DNA of 64,000 nucleotides from Favolaschia claudopus (Eukaryota; Basidiomycota; Agaricomycetes; Agaricales; Mycenaceae). Shown here piece after piece: positions 45,335-57,758 of this stretch. The stretch's first letter is position 1, and each line of letters begins with the position of its first letter. A program made the translations under genes and the position numbers. The notes under the pieces are model-generated. The model was not told the origin of the DNA, made no database searches, and saw only the letters and a list, made by a program, of their open reading frames with translations. The DNA lies in NCBI GenBank assembly GCA_037176885.1, contig JAWWNJ010000024.1, positions 310,001-374,000 of the forward strand, written 5' to 3'.

Positions 45335-48095
45335 TCAACGACTAGATAAAATCAAATCCGCCGCTTTCTGACTGATAGCATAGATAGTGGACATCGTATG
45401 GCTAGTCAATTGGAAAGGTATCACACTCGCATCGACAATTCTCAGTCCAGTTGTTCCGTAAACCCTGAAAACAATTTAGAGTGAGAGGTGAAGGTATAAG
45501 TATTGACATACTCCAGCGTAGGCGAAACCACTCCGCCGGCTGCGCGCGGACGCATCGCCGAAGTACCGAGCTTTGATAAACTGTGAGTAACATCGCTGCA
45601 ATATGTGTACAACAAACCCAGTGCGAAGCGCCCTAAGAATCGGTTAGCTGATAGCAAAGGGGTCAAAGATAGTACGAACGAAAGACGTGTTCTTGTACCA
45701 GGCAGCCCAATCTTCAAACGTGCGTTGTCCGGTACCGCGTCAATTACCACTTCAGCAATGATGGGTTGAAATGCAGAAGTTCTATACAGCGCACGAGCCC
45801 TCTGTGCTATCTCCACCGCTGTCTGGACGTCGAAATCATCAGTCAGGAAACGAGGAGTGATCCGGGACTGTCGAAGGGCTGGCGGAATCATTGAGCGTAG
45901 GTCAGTGGTTTCGAAAGATGCGCTCACATTGGAAGAATTGATATGAATGTGCCCTCGAGATAGTGGAGTCAACGGCCACTGAGCGCAGTCAAGGCGAACG
46001 TTCAAAAGACGAATGAAGGACGAACAAAGATGGAGCTCATCACAGCCGTAAATGACTCTGAAATGAGTTCTACGATGGGCGTCTTGTCTTTGGTTATCAA
46101 ATCCGTCACTGTCGTGAACAGTTCCATGGCGCCAGCGACATTGACCGCTGCGCCCGCAGAAACAGCAGCTCTCGCCCTGGCTGCGGTAGACTTTCGAAGC
46201 TGTTCGGAGAGTGCGGCTGACTCTGCGACAACCAATAAGCAGTCGCAAAAAGAAGACAAGGAAACAGACTATTCGTGAAAAGCTGGTCGATATCGAGGAG
46301 CGTGATAACTGCGCCGATCAGTTGCAGTCAGATCTCCAGCCGCCTGACAAACCTGGTGCGAAGATGTTGCGCTGGTAAGCGTTAGCAGAGCTAGCAGCTC
46401 AAGGTGGTTCGCTCACATGTCGATGAGCAAAGAGTCGGAAGCATTGGCTGGCTGAACCAGAGCTGAAAGACTGGTACCAGGTTGGTCCCTGGTCCCATAA
46501 ATTTCACAAAAGCAGTTATCGCAGAGTGCATACCTGCAAATTCAAACCGACACCGGGCAGATCCACGAGTTGTTTGATACCAAATTTGTGAAGGATGCTT
46601 TTAAATGGTGAGCGAAACGTTTTCAGATTCAAAACAGGTAACTTACGACTTGCTGCCCACTCCCGATCGTTCCAAAATCTTGTGGCTGTCAATAAAGAAA
46701 TCACAACGGAATACGGCTTACAGGAGGTGTCTAGCATCGTCAGTACGTGGCGGTGTCCAAAGTGTAACAACCTACGGCAAGAGATCCGGCGGCAAGAAGA
46801 ACTTCATGTCTGGCATTTACTGTTTCCACAGCTCCACCAGTCGCCGGTCCGAACTGCAGTCCCGTAGCCCTAAGGTTTTTTATCGAAGATAACTTTTGCG
46901 ACCTTGTGTTCGGTGAGCACCGTTAAAGTCTGCTGTTGTTTAGACGCAGGATACAACAGAGAATATGCAGCTGATGCGCGCTGGGTGAATTCGGCCACGG
47001 GATTCCACCAAATCGTCCACGACCTGCCGCTACTAAGTTCAAAGTACGCTAGAGAATCGAACGCCTACGTCGACGCAGAAACACTCCGTTCCTTGCACTC
47101 AGGTCGGGGCCGTCAGTCACACCAACCACAAGCGCAATGGCAGCTTTATAGATAGCCTGCGCTTCGGGAATCCTCATCGGTACGGGAAAAGACACGTTCA
47201 CGGGCCCGGCGAAACCGTGGACAGCTGGCACGAGGTCGGCGCCGTCGGCTCTTTGTTCTGCGGAGGGAGGGAGGTTGTGTTCGATGGCTTGCATGTACTG
47301 TGCGGGTGAGATGTAAGATGTACGTTGCCAAAAGAAAGAAAGAGAATATACTGGGAAGAGCGTCGTAGAGTTCCAGCCTGGATTTCCGAGGCTTTGGATT
47401 GCATCTAACTCTGCAGCGGCGGGTCTGGTGATTGCTGAGAATGTATATCTCAAGATGATTTTCGATAACTCACCGATACCAAACCATGCCGTTCTGCGCC
47501 ATGTTAGCTTGGTCTCATCAAATAGGACTGGAAACCTTACAATCGAGGAACTTCCACCAACACACTTTCCGCTGTCGATTGTAACAGGGAGTGCAGAGCC
47601 GTTCACATCGCTGCCAACGTAGTGCCAGTTGCAGTCCGTTTCGGGGGTCGTTATCGAGGTCTGTATATACTTATACTGAATAAAAAAGCAATGTCACAAG
47701 AAAACCCACCCACTGCCTCGAAGTTCAACATTGTAAATGGCACTATTATTTTGAAGATCCTTTCCAGCCTCAATAAGCAGCACACTGTATCCCCTCGCGC
47801 TCAACTGCAGTAGTTCCTCGCTCAGCTAAATGTACATTATGTACATCAATAGAAACAATCATACCTTTGTGCCGACAACAATTCCAGACAAACTGGAAGG
47901 GCTTAGTTCACGAACAGAACGCCTGAAATCGCGTACCCCGCGCCAGCAACTACCTGTATCGCAGTGAACAGCTGCATATCAGTGAATTGCTGTACTTACA
48001 TAGTCGAAAGTGTGTCCCGACGCGACGCGACTGTCGTTAGTGATTCTGGTCGCAAAAGCACCAGCGGCGATGCCCAACAGCACAATAGACCACAT
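45335..48095 (-). pseudogene. GMC oxidoreductase, decayed by single-base indels
   Basis: On the minus strand, from the start MWSIVLLGIAAGAFA (signal peptide) to the stop near 45335, exon by exon similarity to secreted FAD-dependent GMC oxidases is clear: VVAGAGLSGIVVGTKLSEE (FAD loop, after splicing), LLIEAGKD, GKCVGGSSSINGMVWY, LDAIQSLGNPGW, ILERSGVG, LTPLSRGHIHINSSN, GASHW with the catalytic His, and FQLTSHTMSTIYA. The reading frame breaks by one base at five places: a T-run at 46876-46881, the exon edge near 46488, another edge near 46375, a GGG at 45864-45866, and near 45718. No GT-AG choice I tried repairs them. A recent pseudogene or local sequence errors are both possible. Confidence 0.65.
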
Positions 48096-48272
48096 GGGAG
48101 TTGAGGTGGGACCTCTGCTTATGGCATATGCGGCCGTATTGAGCAGGCTAGCATGCAAGACGTCGGGCGGAGTTGGGAGTTGAATTCATCACGCCGCCAA
48201 TCTCAAGCGTGAAGAGGTGTAAAAGTTGACGGATCTGGGCATATTGTTCGAAAACTCGAAGAAAGCTGGAGC

Positions 48273-48277
48273 AAAAA
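48273..48277 (-). terminator. Pol III terminator of tRNA-Ile
   Basis: A run of five T on the minus strand, 24 bases past the tRNA 3' end. Confidence 0.6.
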
Positions 48278-48301
48278 TAGTTATTTTCTGCTTCATAGTA
48301 T

Positions 48302-48395
48302 GGCCATCGTGGGGGTCGAACCCAAGACCTTCGCGTAAATCAGGATATACGATCCCATATTAGCACGACGCTCTAACCAACTGAGCTAGACGGCC
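48302..48395 (-). tRNA. tRNA-Ile (anticodon AAU) with a 21-base intron
   Basis: Minus strand. Acceptor GGCCGTC pairs with GATGGCC (one G-U). The D stem is GCTC/GAGC and the anticodon stem TCGTG/CGCGA around loop CTAATA plus A, giving anticodon AAT. A 21-base intron starts one base after the anticodon, the standard place. The B box GGTTCGACCCC and A box are intact. The T stem has a C-U type mismatch at its outer pair. The mature length is 73 without CCA. Confidence 0.92.
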
Positions 48396-48833
48396 CTGGC
48401 AACGGGCTTTTTATAATGTATATCGCTGTATTACTCTCAGCACTTCCCTGGACGAAAACACGGTCACGCGCGACGCGAACTTGGCGCGTCGTTTCGGTCT
48501 TGTGCACGCTAATATGCCGCAGAGATCCCTCCCAAGGTGGCTTCAAGTGGACGATATCGTTGGCTGAATCCCCCGACGAGTCACATTTACAAGAAATATC
48601 ATTATTGCAACTCATCTACATATGCGCAGGATAATCAGGTACACATGTCACAGGGAGCTGGCTTCGAGCCATATAATTAAGGAGTGGAATGTACGCGAGG
48701 CGCCTGTCGAGTCGAGCCACGCCGGCAAGAAAATTACAAGGGGAAAAAAAGATGGACCAAGGATGAAGCACTCCATCAAATAATACAACAACATCGTTCT
48801 GCTCGCAAGGAAAAGTCGTCTTGTTCTTCATCG
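48396..48833. other. Intergenic region upstream of the tRNA and downstream of the next gene
   Basis: Near the tRNA there is a TATA-like TATAAAAAG on the minus strand, about 15 bases before its 5' end. Otherwise no gene is supported. Confidence 0.4.
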
Positions 48834-49580
48834 TCAATTCTCCTTCATGTCCTCCTCGTCGATGCTGCTGAACCCCTTCCACACGCCGGGAGCGTGGTAA
48901 AACTCGGAGCCCGGGGACGATGGAACGGCGACGATACAGGGGGTTTGGCATAAAATACATCTGCGATGGGCAGCGCAGGGGCGAGGGCGGGCTGGATTTC
49001 TAAACGCGAGAGGGGAGGCCGGGCAGGGGCGCCCAGCGGCAAGGCGGGAAGGGGGACAGTGGGTGCGGGAGGGGTAGGTGCGAACAGCAGAGCTACGGGG
49101 CGTTGATTCGTCAGGGGCCTGCGACCGCGAAGGCTGAAAACACATTGTTCGTCAAACAGAGCACAAAAGAAGAAGAAAAACATGAGACGAACCGGTTTCC
49201 GAGACTACCGCTGCGCATGCCGACCAAGTATGCTGTTGTCCTCGCTAGCATGGTTCAGACTGCCGCTGCGAGATCGAGGCGAGTTGGCTGCGACGTTGGC
49301 TATGTGCCATGCATTGCCTGCGGCGCGAGCAGGAGACTTCAAGGAGCTGATTGGGGACACAGCGGAGGTGAGACTGGAGCGGCGCTTGCGGGTGGGGGAG
49401 CGGGGACTCTGGGGGCGGGTGGAGATGGCAGGAGGAAGTATACAAGGTCGCCTGTGGAGTAATGAGGGGGCGTTCTCGTGGTCTATGTCCTCGTCGACGG
49501 GGGTGATTGAAAGACGAGTAGACTGCAGAGGCGTGGGGCTGTAGACCCGAGGTGTAGAAAGTGCTGTAGCTGGTCGTCAT
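48834..49580 (-). CDS. Ser/Pro-rich protein of unknown function
   Basis: A four-exon minus-strand model (49547-49580, 49209-49482, 48959-49133, 48834-48902) gives 183 residues. The start follows a pure C/T leader. The core TRKRRSSLTSAVSPISSLK with SPARAAGNAW and SPRSRSGSLN is typical of a phosphorylated basic Ser/Pro protein. A Pro/Ala-rich stretch (LFAPTPPAPTVPLPALP) follows, then an ordered end FYHAPGVWKGFSSIDEEDMK. The last two splice sites are convincing because both sides read naturally. The first intron (64 bases) is a guess needed to join the ATG to the good frame. No family recognised. Confidence 0.45.
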
Positions 49581-50634
49581 TGTCTTGGGCGGCGTGAAAG
49601 AGAGAGAGAAAGGCAGCAAATGAAGGAGCCTGAAAGGATCGCGGACGAGAGAACAAGGTGTGAGAGAAAGAAAGTGTTGAACCAGCCTTTGTGAGTCCAA
49701 AACAAGCGCACACAACGCCTCATTTCTCGCTACGACTACCGTTCACACTCATAGATCAGATCCTCTGCCATTCTGCATATGGGGCCCACAACGAATTGCT
49801 CAATTTCTTGAATCATTGGCTCTTCGCTTTCTTTCGGCATAATTGCAATTTCTCTGGACGTCGAACACGACGTCGGCTGCAAAAGTAGCCAAAGTCAAGA
49901 ACAATTCACTGCATAGCAACGTTTCAAGCAACACTGTCAACTTACTACTTAGTTACTGAGGCTGAGGCTACGGATCTTTTTTCATCCACAAATCACCGGT
50001 CTTGCTTTCGCCGTTTCACGAATTTGCGACCTAGTGCTCTCGAAACGATCCAGGGACCCATGAATCGTCTGGATCTGAGCTACTAAACTGCAGTCATCTG
50101 AAGACCGGACATCTGGATGACAAACTAGCTCGAACTTGGATGGTCTCGTAAATCGTGCAGCTCTGGCCATTCACTGAGAAACGCTTCAAATTGAATGGTG
50201 CACCAATTCAAAACTGTTAACGGCCTTTCATGCCCCGTTTTGCGCATCTTATGGTCAGAGTCGCGAATTGCGAGCCTGAACATGAATAATGGATGCCCGC
50301 TCCTCTCGGTTGGTGGTATACCCGCAGTCAATGTCCTCAACCACTCCTCCATATCCTGGTAGACAAGGCAGTCAAAACCAGCTTGCCAGCTCGTCGAATA
50401 GGTGACTCCGATCTCGTTCTTTCAAACTACTACAACAACCTCAGAGCACTGGTCAAAATGCAAAAAAAGGTGGCTACGTGTTATAATTCCAAAAGTACAG
50501 TTGTTTAGTGTGGGTATTATATAATCTACCTTACGCGCATATCTACAATGCAAAAAAAAAACGAACAACAAGCGTATGCGTACAAAAAGCAAGAAATAAG
50601 ATACCGATAATAAAGTAAGCACTGTTCTTCACGG
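49581..50634. other. About 1-kb stretch without a supported gene
   Basis: Contains the pyrimidine-rich leader of the gene at 48834-49580 and short open frames on both strands. A minus-strand frame at 50125-50352 (MEEWLRTLTAGIPP...) reads fairly naturally but breaks without splice sites and may be a relic. Confidence 0.4.
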
Positions 50635-53600
50635 TCACCCGACAAGCCGAAACCGAACAATCGTCTTCTCCCCCGCGAAATACCTGTGCGAATCATCCGG
50701 CAGAACAGCAACCTCCAGCTCCCCCTGCATACTCTTCGGCCGCTTCGGATTCGGCGCGTGCCCCGGCGGCATATGCACAGGCAGAATCACATCCACCAAA
50801 TGCACACACGCAAAACGCGTAACCACGCCCCCAGGCTTCCCCAAAATACTCACCCAGCTCGTCGGGCTAAACTCAATCCCGCCTGCCCGCGCAACAGCGT
50901 CCTTGACCCCATGCGACTCCATCTCAATCTCCGTTTTGCGGGCAACGACGTTGAGGTCGGCCGCGACGACGGAGTACTCGCCGCTGAAATCGAACATCGC
51001 TTGCGCGGGGGGTTGCGTCCCCGTCCCGCCGCGCATGAGGAAGTAGTAGGACTGCGCTTCGATGAAGCCGTGGAAGCGGGTACCGAAGTCTCTCAGCAAA
51101 GCGTCCTTGCACTGGTAGGCAGGGTAGGGTGACGTCCGCTTGCGTTTTCTGGTCACTTGCAGAGGCTGCGAAGTGCTATGAGCATTACACAATCAAAAGA
51201 AGCAGAAGAAAACAATCACCTTCTCCGGTGAGACTGCGGCCTGCTGTGGAACCACAGTCGTGCTGTTAGAAAGCTTCAACCTAGCTTTGTTCTTGGACCC
51301 AGGAGGTCGACCAGGTTTCCGCATCGCAGCTGCTCTCCGTCTCACACACTGCTCGCACGCCCTTTCAGACGGATCCGCACCGTCGCCCATCAACATCCCG
51401 CAGTCCGCATACATGCACCTCCCAGCTTCCACCTTGCCAGCCTACGTCAAACAAACAAACACGAGTCAATGAACTTCCACAAAGGACCGAATATTGAAAT
51501 TTATATATAAACTCACGAGCGGAAAATCATCCATCACATTATGCGTCTTCCCCGGCGCAGGCGCAGGCAACTTCCCCTCCTTAATCAAAAGCCTTTCCGC
51601 CTTCCTCCTCTCAAGCCCCCGACACCCCCCACACATATCCCAATCATACTCCCTCACATCAGGAATAACATGATTACACCCCCACCCCCGACAAACCCGC
51701 CACCCAACCACACTCTTCGGCAACAGCTGCTTCCTCACCGGCGCCCGCACAGGCACAGGCGGCGGCCCACCCCACGTAACCTCCCTCCGAGACCCATCCG
51801 GGCTGAACTTCTCCGCTGGAGCCCTGTAATGCGGCACCGATGATGATAAATCCTGAATCGGCTGTGGCTTGCGGTGGATGGGGGCCCCAGCCATCTCAAG
51901 CGCACGGAGATTCTCTTCGCGCTCCCACTGCTTACGCTTGATATGCGCACGCACCGCTTCGGGGTCGACCGGCGTCCGCTCGTATCGATAATGTTGCCCC
52001 GCTGCGGTAGACACCGACGATACTGGATGGGGCGGGGTGCTATTCGGTCCAGGAGGGCCTTCAGTTGAGGGTGGCGCAGGCGGAGGCACAGGGACAGGCG
52101 CAGCAGGCACAGGTAAAGCGCCTGCGGCGGCAGCATGGAGACGCCCGTGACGCGCGCGCTGGTACTCGCGGTATTGCTTGCGGCATGGAGAACAACATTT
52201 CCAACGGTACTCGGCTAGAGATGGAAGGGGCGCGCGACATCGTGCGATGGTGCAAAAGCGTGGTTCGGTTTCAGGTGGTGCAACAGTTGAGGTTGAGGCT
52301 ACTGGGGCTGCGGCTGAGGCCGCTGTTGGAGCAGGTGCAGGTGGCTTGTTCGGAGAATTAGAAGGCGTACGCGCAGGTATACGAATTTTCAGCGACACAC
52401 GAGGCACCTCCTTCAAAACCAATCAGTCTGCCGTCAACCAAAAAAAAAGATTCAAAAAATCCACCAACCTCAACCTCAGTTTCATCCCCCGAGCTAGTCA
52501 AATCCGATAACTCGCTGTCCCAGCCTGTACCATCCCAAACATTCACCTCGTCGCCGCCATCGTCTTTGTTCTTCGCCTCACCCGACTCAAGTTCCGTCGT
52601 CGCCTTCGCCTTCTCCTTGTCGTCGATCACCACCACCGGCGTTTCGTCAACCACCATCTCTTTCACTCCCCCCACCACGGCCACAGCCACAGCCGATCCC
52701 TCCTCCTCCTTCGCGCCGACCGGTGCAGCAGCCTTCGGCGTAGTCTTCAACTTGATAGTCACCCTCGCCTTCGAATCCGGCGTCACAGGCGTCGCCACAA
52801 CAGGTTTCACCGCCGTCCCCGCCGCCGCCTGTGCTTCTCTCACCCTCCTCTCCCTCTCCCGCTCCCTCTCCTCCCTCACCTTCATCTTCACCAACTCCTC
52901 CCTCGCCACCCTCTCCGCCTCAATCCTATCCCTCCTCCCAATCCAGCTCCCCCTCACACAACTCAGACACCGCTTCCCCGTCCCCGACGCCGCGACCGCG
53001 CCCCGGCACCCCGCCGTCGCGCAGGGCAGCTGGATCGCCACTCTCCGTTGTTGCGGCCGGGGAGGGGGCGGGGGCGGCATTAGGGCGTTGTAGAGCGAGG
53101 AGGAGGATGCGGGTGGGGGGACGGGTATTGGTGCGAGAGGGGGAGCGTTGGAGGGGACGGTGGGCGTGGCGGAGGCCTGGGTTTGCATGAGGCGTAGGAG
53201 GTGTGCGTAGATGTTGGCGGTCGCGCTGGGTATGGCAGCCGTCGGATATGGGAGAATGGGCTCGGCGTGTCGGGTGGGGTGGCGGGAGCGGGGGCAGAGA
53301 GAGATGTAGGAGGTGCAGATGCAGGATGCGGCGATCGAACGGGGTTGTGGTTTGAGTACGGGGGTGCGGTTGTGGTGAGCGTGTATGGGGACTGAAGTAG
53401 TTTAGAGGTCAGTGGGAGCGGGACGCCTAGAGAGGTGCGCGGGGCGGAGATACGCGCTGAGGGGCTTCTGCGGGGGAGTGGGAGGGGAGTTGGGTTGACG
53501 GGAGTATGGGATGACACGACGGGGGAGGATGCAGGGGCGGGGGAGGAAGATTCGGGTGGTGGTGGGGCTGCTTCGGAAATCTGTAACGTATGGTTAATGG

Positions 53601-54500
53601 TGAATTCAGTGTAGAAGGAGAAGAGTAGAAAGCGCGAGTCACGGCACGGGTTCACACTGAACGCAAAAAAAGTCAAGGCAGCGAGGCATGAAGAACGCTC
53701 GGAGTGGATTCAGCGCAAAGACGCGTGTGCCGCGAAATGATCGTACTCCAGCAAGGATTGCAGCTGTCCACGGCCAACGATGGCGTTCATTTGGGGACAC
53801 TGGACGCGGGCGGAGATTAAGCACGCCGTAAGAGAGCTTGGTCGCGTGAAAACGCGCGACAAGGACCAGTGTGCCTATAACGATCGTTCCAATCGTCGCA
53901 AGAAGAAGAGACCGAGAAATTCATGGCTCTTTCGATTGCAGCCATAGAAGGAACTGGAGATGAAGGGGCAGACTACGAACCTCGTCGTCGGGATACGCCA
54001 ATTCCAACTCCATATCGTCGTCCAAGTCGACCTCGGCTGGCGCTGGGGTAAACTGCAACGAGAGTTAGCTTCTGAATCTCAAACGAACGAAGAGAAAAAC
54101 AGAAAAGACAGGGCGTGAAGAAAGGAGTGCGGGGGAGGCGGTGCGCGATCGTGCATTTGTGTGTCCATATCCATCTTGCTCGTTGCGCTGAACGTGCCGA
54201 AAGAAATCCACAAAATCTGGAAAACACAATACCTTGACCGGGAAAGCAGCGCTTTCAGCATTCACCAGAGCAACACCGCGCGCTTGTGGAACAACGACAT
54301 AAGGAATGAGTTCTCCGAGGGCGTTGAAGTGGAGCGGCGGGGCGGGCGCCGACGTATACTGAACCGAGCAGAAAAACAAACGGAAAAAAAGTGAGTTTTT
54401 TTGCGGGGAAGTAAGCGCCAAAGAGTCGGACCTGGGGTACGTCGGGGCAGCCGGAGCACGGAACGGAAGGCGGGTGAGGCAGCGAGCATACACTCGCCAT
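50635..54500 (-). CDS. Large protein with four Cys-pair modules and an AT-hook
   Basis: An eight-exon minus-strand model (54432-54500, 54233-54358, 53981-54052, 53360-53580, 52475-53225, 51517-52410, 51220-51441, 50635-51165) closes to 961 residues. Four short modules share a C-x4-C...C-x2-C layout: CATAGCR..CLSC, CTIARCR..CCSPC, CRGWGCN..MCGGC and CMYADCG..CEQC. They are probable zinc-binding repeats. The last is followed by an AT-hook-like GRPPGSKNK. Pro-rich and basic/acidic linkers separate them. The C-terminal 150 residues (YQCKDALLRDFGTRFHGF, then FDFSGEYSVVAADLNVV and ending FRLVG) look like one ordered domain I cannot name. The last four exons are well supported. The 5' exons, a 400-base intron and a 180-base intron are uncertain. 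A nuclear DNA-binding role is inferred. Confidence 0.55.
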
Positions 54501-55056
54501 CTTGCGCGGCGCACAACCAGAAATTCAACAACAGGGCTGGGTATCTTTCAGTCAAGCAATTGGGGAGACGACGGGTACGAGTGAAAAAGGTCCCGACGAC
54601 CGGCTCATATATTTGCTGCCGTTTGGCTCTATTTTTTTTCTCCAACTTTTTTTTCTGATCGGAAGCAACGGAATATCGCGTAGTATACTGGGGCACTCGG
54701 AGTTCTCTGAGAGCGACTACAGCGAAGAGAGGAGCACCAATCCTATTGCGCGCTGAGGAAAGCGTACAATTTCACCGAGGCCGCCGTCTCCCGCCGTTTC
54801 GCGTCGGGACAGCCCGACGCCCACGTTTTTCTACCCAAAAAAAAGAAAACAAGGGGCTCGTTCTGATAACAAGCTCAGAGCAAGACAAGGCATTGAACAT
54901 ATGCCCAGAGGCGCTGACTGTGCGCGCAATTGTCTTGTAAGAAAGCGAGATGGAACAAACAAAGGCAAACGCACTCGCATCAATCGCGACCTAATTAGGA
55001 CATCTCATTTTCAGTTTCTTGTCGCCACTCAGGACACCCCTTCTCTGCCCCACAAA
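54501..55056. other. Divergent intergenic region
   Basis: About 555 bases between the Cys-module gene and the DnaJ gene; should hold both promoters. No gene is supported in it. Confidence 0.45.
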
Positions 55057-57109
55057 ATGGCCAAAAAAACCACAAAGAACAAGAAAAAATCGACGCCGGC
55101 GCAGGCACCCAATCCCGCCGCTAACGTGTGCGTGTTGCCCATGCCGTATCCGCCGGGAATCATGTCTAAGCAGTCCAACAGCACCAGCACAGAACCCGTC
55201 GCTTCATCCAGCACAACTGCGCCCAGTACGCCCGTCGTTCAGCCCACACCGCAGCCGGAGCAACCTGCCGAGCCTCAGCCCGAGCCGGAAGAAGTGGGAG
55301 ACATCCTCGTCCGAGCGGAAAAGGTAAAGGAGGAAGGCAATGTCGCCTTCAAGGCAAAAAGGTTAGTCTCAGCCGCCCCCATTCCGATCTTCTCTTGTTC
55401 ATGTTTTCGAACAAGATTCAACGATGCCGTCGACCTCTACACCAAAGCAATAGGTACAGTCTATCCCACAGATAATCTTTGCCATTTTTCGATCCAATTT
55501 TCCGCTGCTGCAAGAAATGAACCCCGCCGAGCCATCCTATCTAACCAACCGCGCCGCCGCGTACATGGCATTGAAGCGTTTCCGACCCGCCCTCGACGAC
55601 TGCCAACAAGCCGCGACAATCCAAGCCGCCGATCCCTCCGCAAAGACCCTCCTCCGCCTTGCCCGCTGCCAGTTCGCCCTTGGCTCAACAACACCGGCTC
55701 TCAGCACCCTCCGCGCCGTCATCGCTATCGAGCCCAAGAACCAACCCGCCCTCCAACTGCAAAGCAAGATCAGCTTACTAGAGGGTCACCTCAAGATCTT
55801 CGAAAACGCAAGAGCCAAGAAAGAGTGGGGGCATGCACGGTTAGCGCTTGACAAGTGCCTGCAAGGCATCGAAGGCGAAGGCGGTGAAATCCCCGTTGAG
55901 TGGCGACTATGGCGCGTCGAGCTCGAACTGGCACGAGGCAGCATCGAAGGCGCTAACACCGCTGCCAAGTACGTTATATCCATCCATCCCTTTCCACAAG
56001 ACAAAAGCAAATGGTAATCAACCTTCAACAGCGACGCCCTCCGTCTCAACCCCGGCTCACCCGACGTCCTCACCTCCCGCGGCCTCGTCCTCTTCCTGAG
56101 CGGCCGCCTCCCGCAAGCCCTCCAACACGTCCAATCCGCCCTCCGCGGTGACCCCGGACACGAGCCCGCGCAACGACTCCGCAAGCGCGTCAAGGACGTC
56201 GAGCGGCTGAAGGACGAGGGTAACGCCGCTTTCAAGCTCTCACGCTTGGACGAGGCGATCGAAAAGTACGGCGAGGCGTTGGAACGCGTTGGCGAATTAG
56301 AGGAAGAGGGCCGCGGTGGCCAAATACGCGCGACGCTTTTATCGAATCGCGCTACAGCTCTGCTAAAGGTGCGCTTCCTCTCATCTACCATTCATATGGG
56401 AAAATACTCATTTGTTTTCGACTCAACACAGCTCAACCGCCACGAAGAAGCCCTCCGCGACACCGACGCCTCCCTCTCGCTCACCCCCACCTCCTTCAAA
56501 GCCCTCCGCACGCGCGCGCGCATCCACCTCCACCTCGAGCAGTACGAAAAATGCGTCGCGGACTTCAAGTCCGCGATCCAGCAGGTCGGCATGGACGGCG
56601 CGGCGGGGGAGAACGACCGGCGCGCGCTGCAGACGGAGTTGAAGAAGGCGGAGGCGGCGTTGAAGAGGAGTAAGACGAAGGATTATTATAAGATTCTTGG
56701 GATTTCGAGGGATTGCGATGGGGCGGATATTAAGAAGGCGTATAGGAGGGAGAGTTTGAAGCATCATCCGGATAAGGTGCGTTTTTTCATCAATTTTTTT
56801 GTTGTTCTTTTGCTGATGAAGAAAAAAATCAAACAGGGCGGCGACGAAGAGAAATTCAAACTCGTCGTCGAGGCGAATGCCGTCCTGTCAGATCCGCAAC
56901 GGAGGGAACGATACGACATGGGCGAAGACGAGGACGGCATGAACGATTCGTCGGGGATGGGCGGGATGGGGGGCATGGATCTCTCAGAGCTCTTCGCCCA
57001 GTTCAACGGCGGGGGGTTCCGTGCTAGTGCTGGTGGTGGATTCGGTGGTGGGGGGATGCATGGGCATGGCGGGAGGAGCTATGCTTCTTCGCATGGGTTT
57101 GGATTCTAA
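55057..57109 (+). CDS. DNAJC7: TPR and J-domain co-chaperone (DNAJC7 type)
   Basis: Six exons (55057-55361, 55416-55453, 55515-55968, 56032-56368, 56432-56776, 56837-57109) give 583 residues. A Lys-rich start and a Pro/Glu/Gln-rich segment precede two blocks of TPR repeats (EEGNVAFKAKRFNDAVDLYT, SYLTNRAAAYMALKRFRPAL, KDEGNAAFKLSRLDEAIEKY, LLSNRATALLKLNRHEEAL). A C-terminal J domain follows (DYYKILGISRDCDGADIKKA, YRRESLKHHPDK with the HPD motif, SDPQRRERYDMG), and then a Gly/Met-rich tail. DNAJC7/Tpr2 binds Hsp70 and Hsp90 through its TPRs and stimulates Hsp70 ATPase through HPD, passing clients between them. Confidence 0.95.
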
Positions 57110-57758
57110 GTAGGAGAATCTCTACCATTGGGTTGAGTTTGGATGGCTGAGGGCTGAGCTCCTCAGGACCTCCGACTGTAGAGCACAGTTGGAGAGAATT
57201 GCCACGGGTGGAGGGACATACATACCTCCTCCCTCGGGGAGGAGGCGCATACTTATTATACTATCAATTCTTGATTCCTTTTCTGTCTACAACTTCCGCT
57301 ACCTGTTTCCCATGTGCATGTTTTCACTTGCTGCAACTTCAATCTATCCTTCAATTCTCTGTACAAAGTCGTCTCTCATAAGGTTGTCAGCTCTCAACTT
57401 GATCGCGAACAGTGGTATTTGTGGAAGGTCCAGTATTTCTAGACTTCGAGCTGGGGAACCCAACGGCGGCGAATCTGGGCTATAGTGCTCACAACGCTCT
57501 CACCACTCACTCTCTTCTATACGAACGACCATTGACTGTGTCTATCTATCTGCCCATGCATCTTGTTCGGCGTGTCGGCGCCTTGGCTCATGATCTACGG
57601 TCTTTGCAAATCTTTTCTTCCGTCCATGCGGTCGCGGCTCCGTGCCCTGCTCCTTGACTCATCCTCGAAAAAAAGAAGCTAGCTGAAATAGCGACATCGA
57701 CGACTGCATCTCCAACGACGATTCGATCGCGATATCCCAGTCCTAGTCCCCCACCGTC
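57110..57758. other. Intergenic region
   Basis: About 650 bases without a supported gene between the DnaJ gene and the acetyltransferase. Confidence 0.45.

Noticed and set aside
47882..47960. Nonsense codon in the GMC FAD-binding loop
   Set aside because: A GT-AG intron removes it and restores AGAGLSGIVVG, so this is not one of the gene's defects.
48845..49183. Pro/Ala-rich open frame running through the Ser/Pro-rich gene
   Set aside because: Most of it is the real exon at 48959-49133, but beyond that it reads through an intron. The spliced reading gives a better ordered end.
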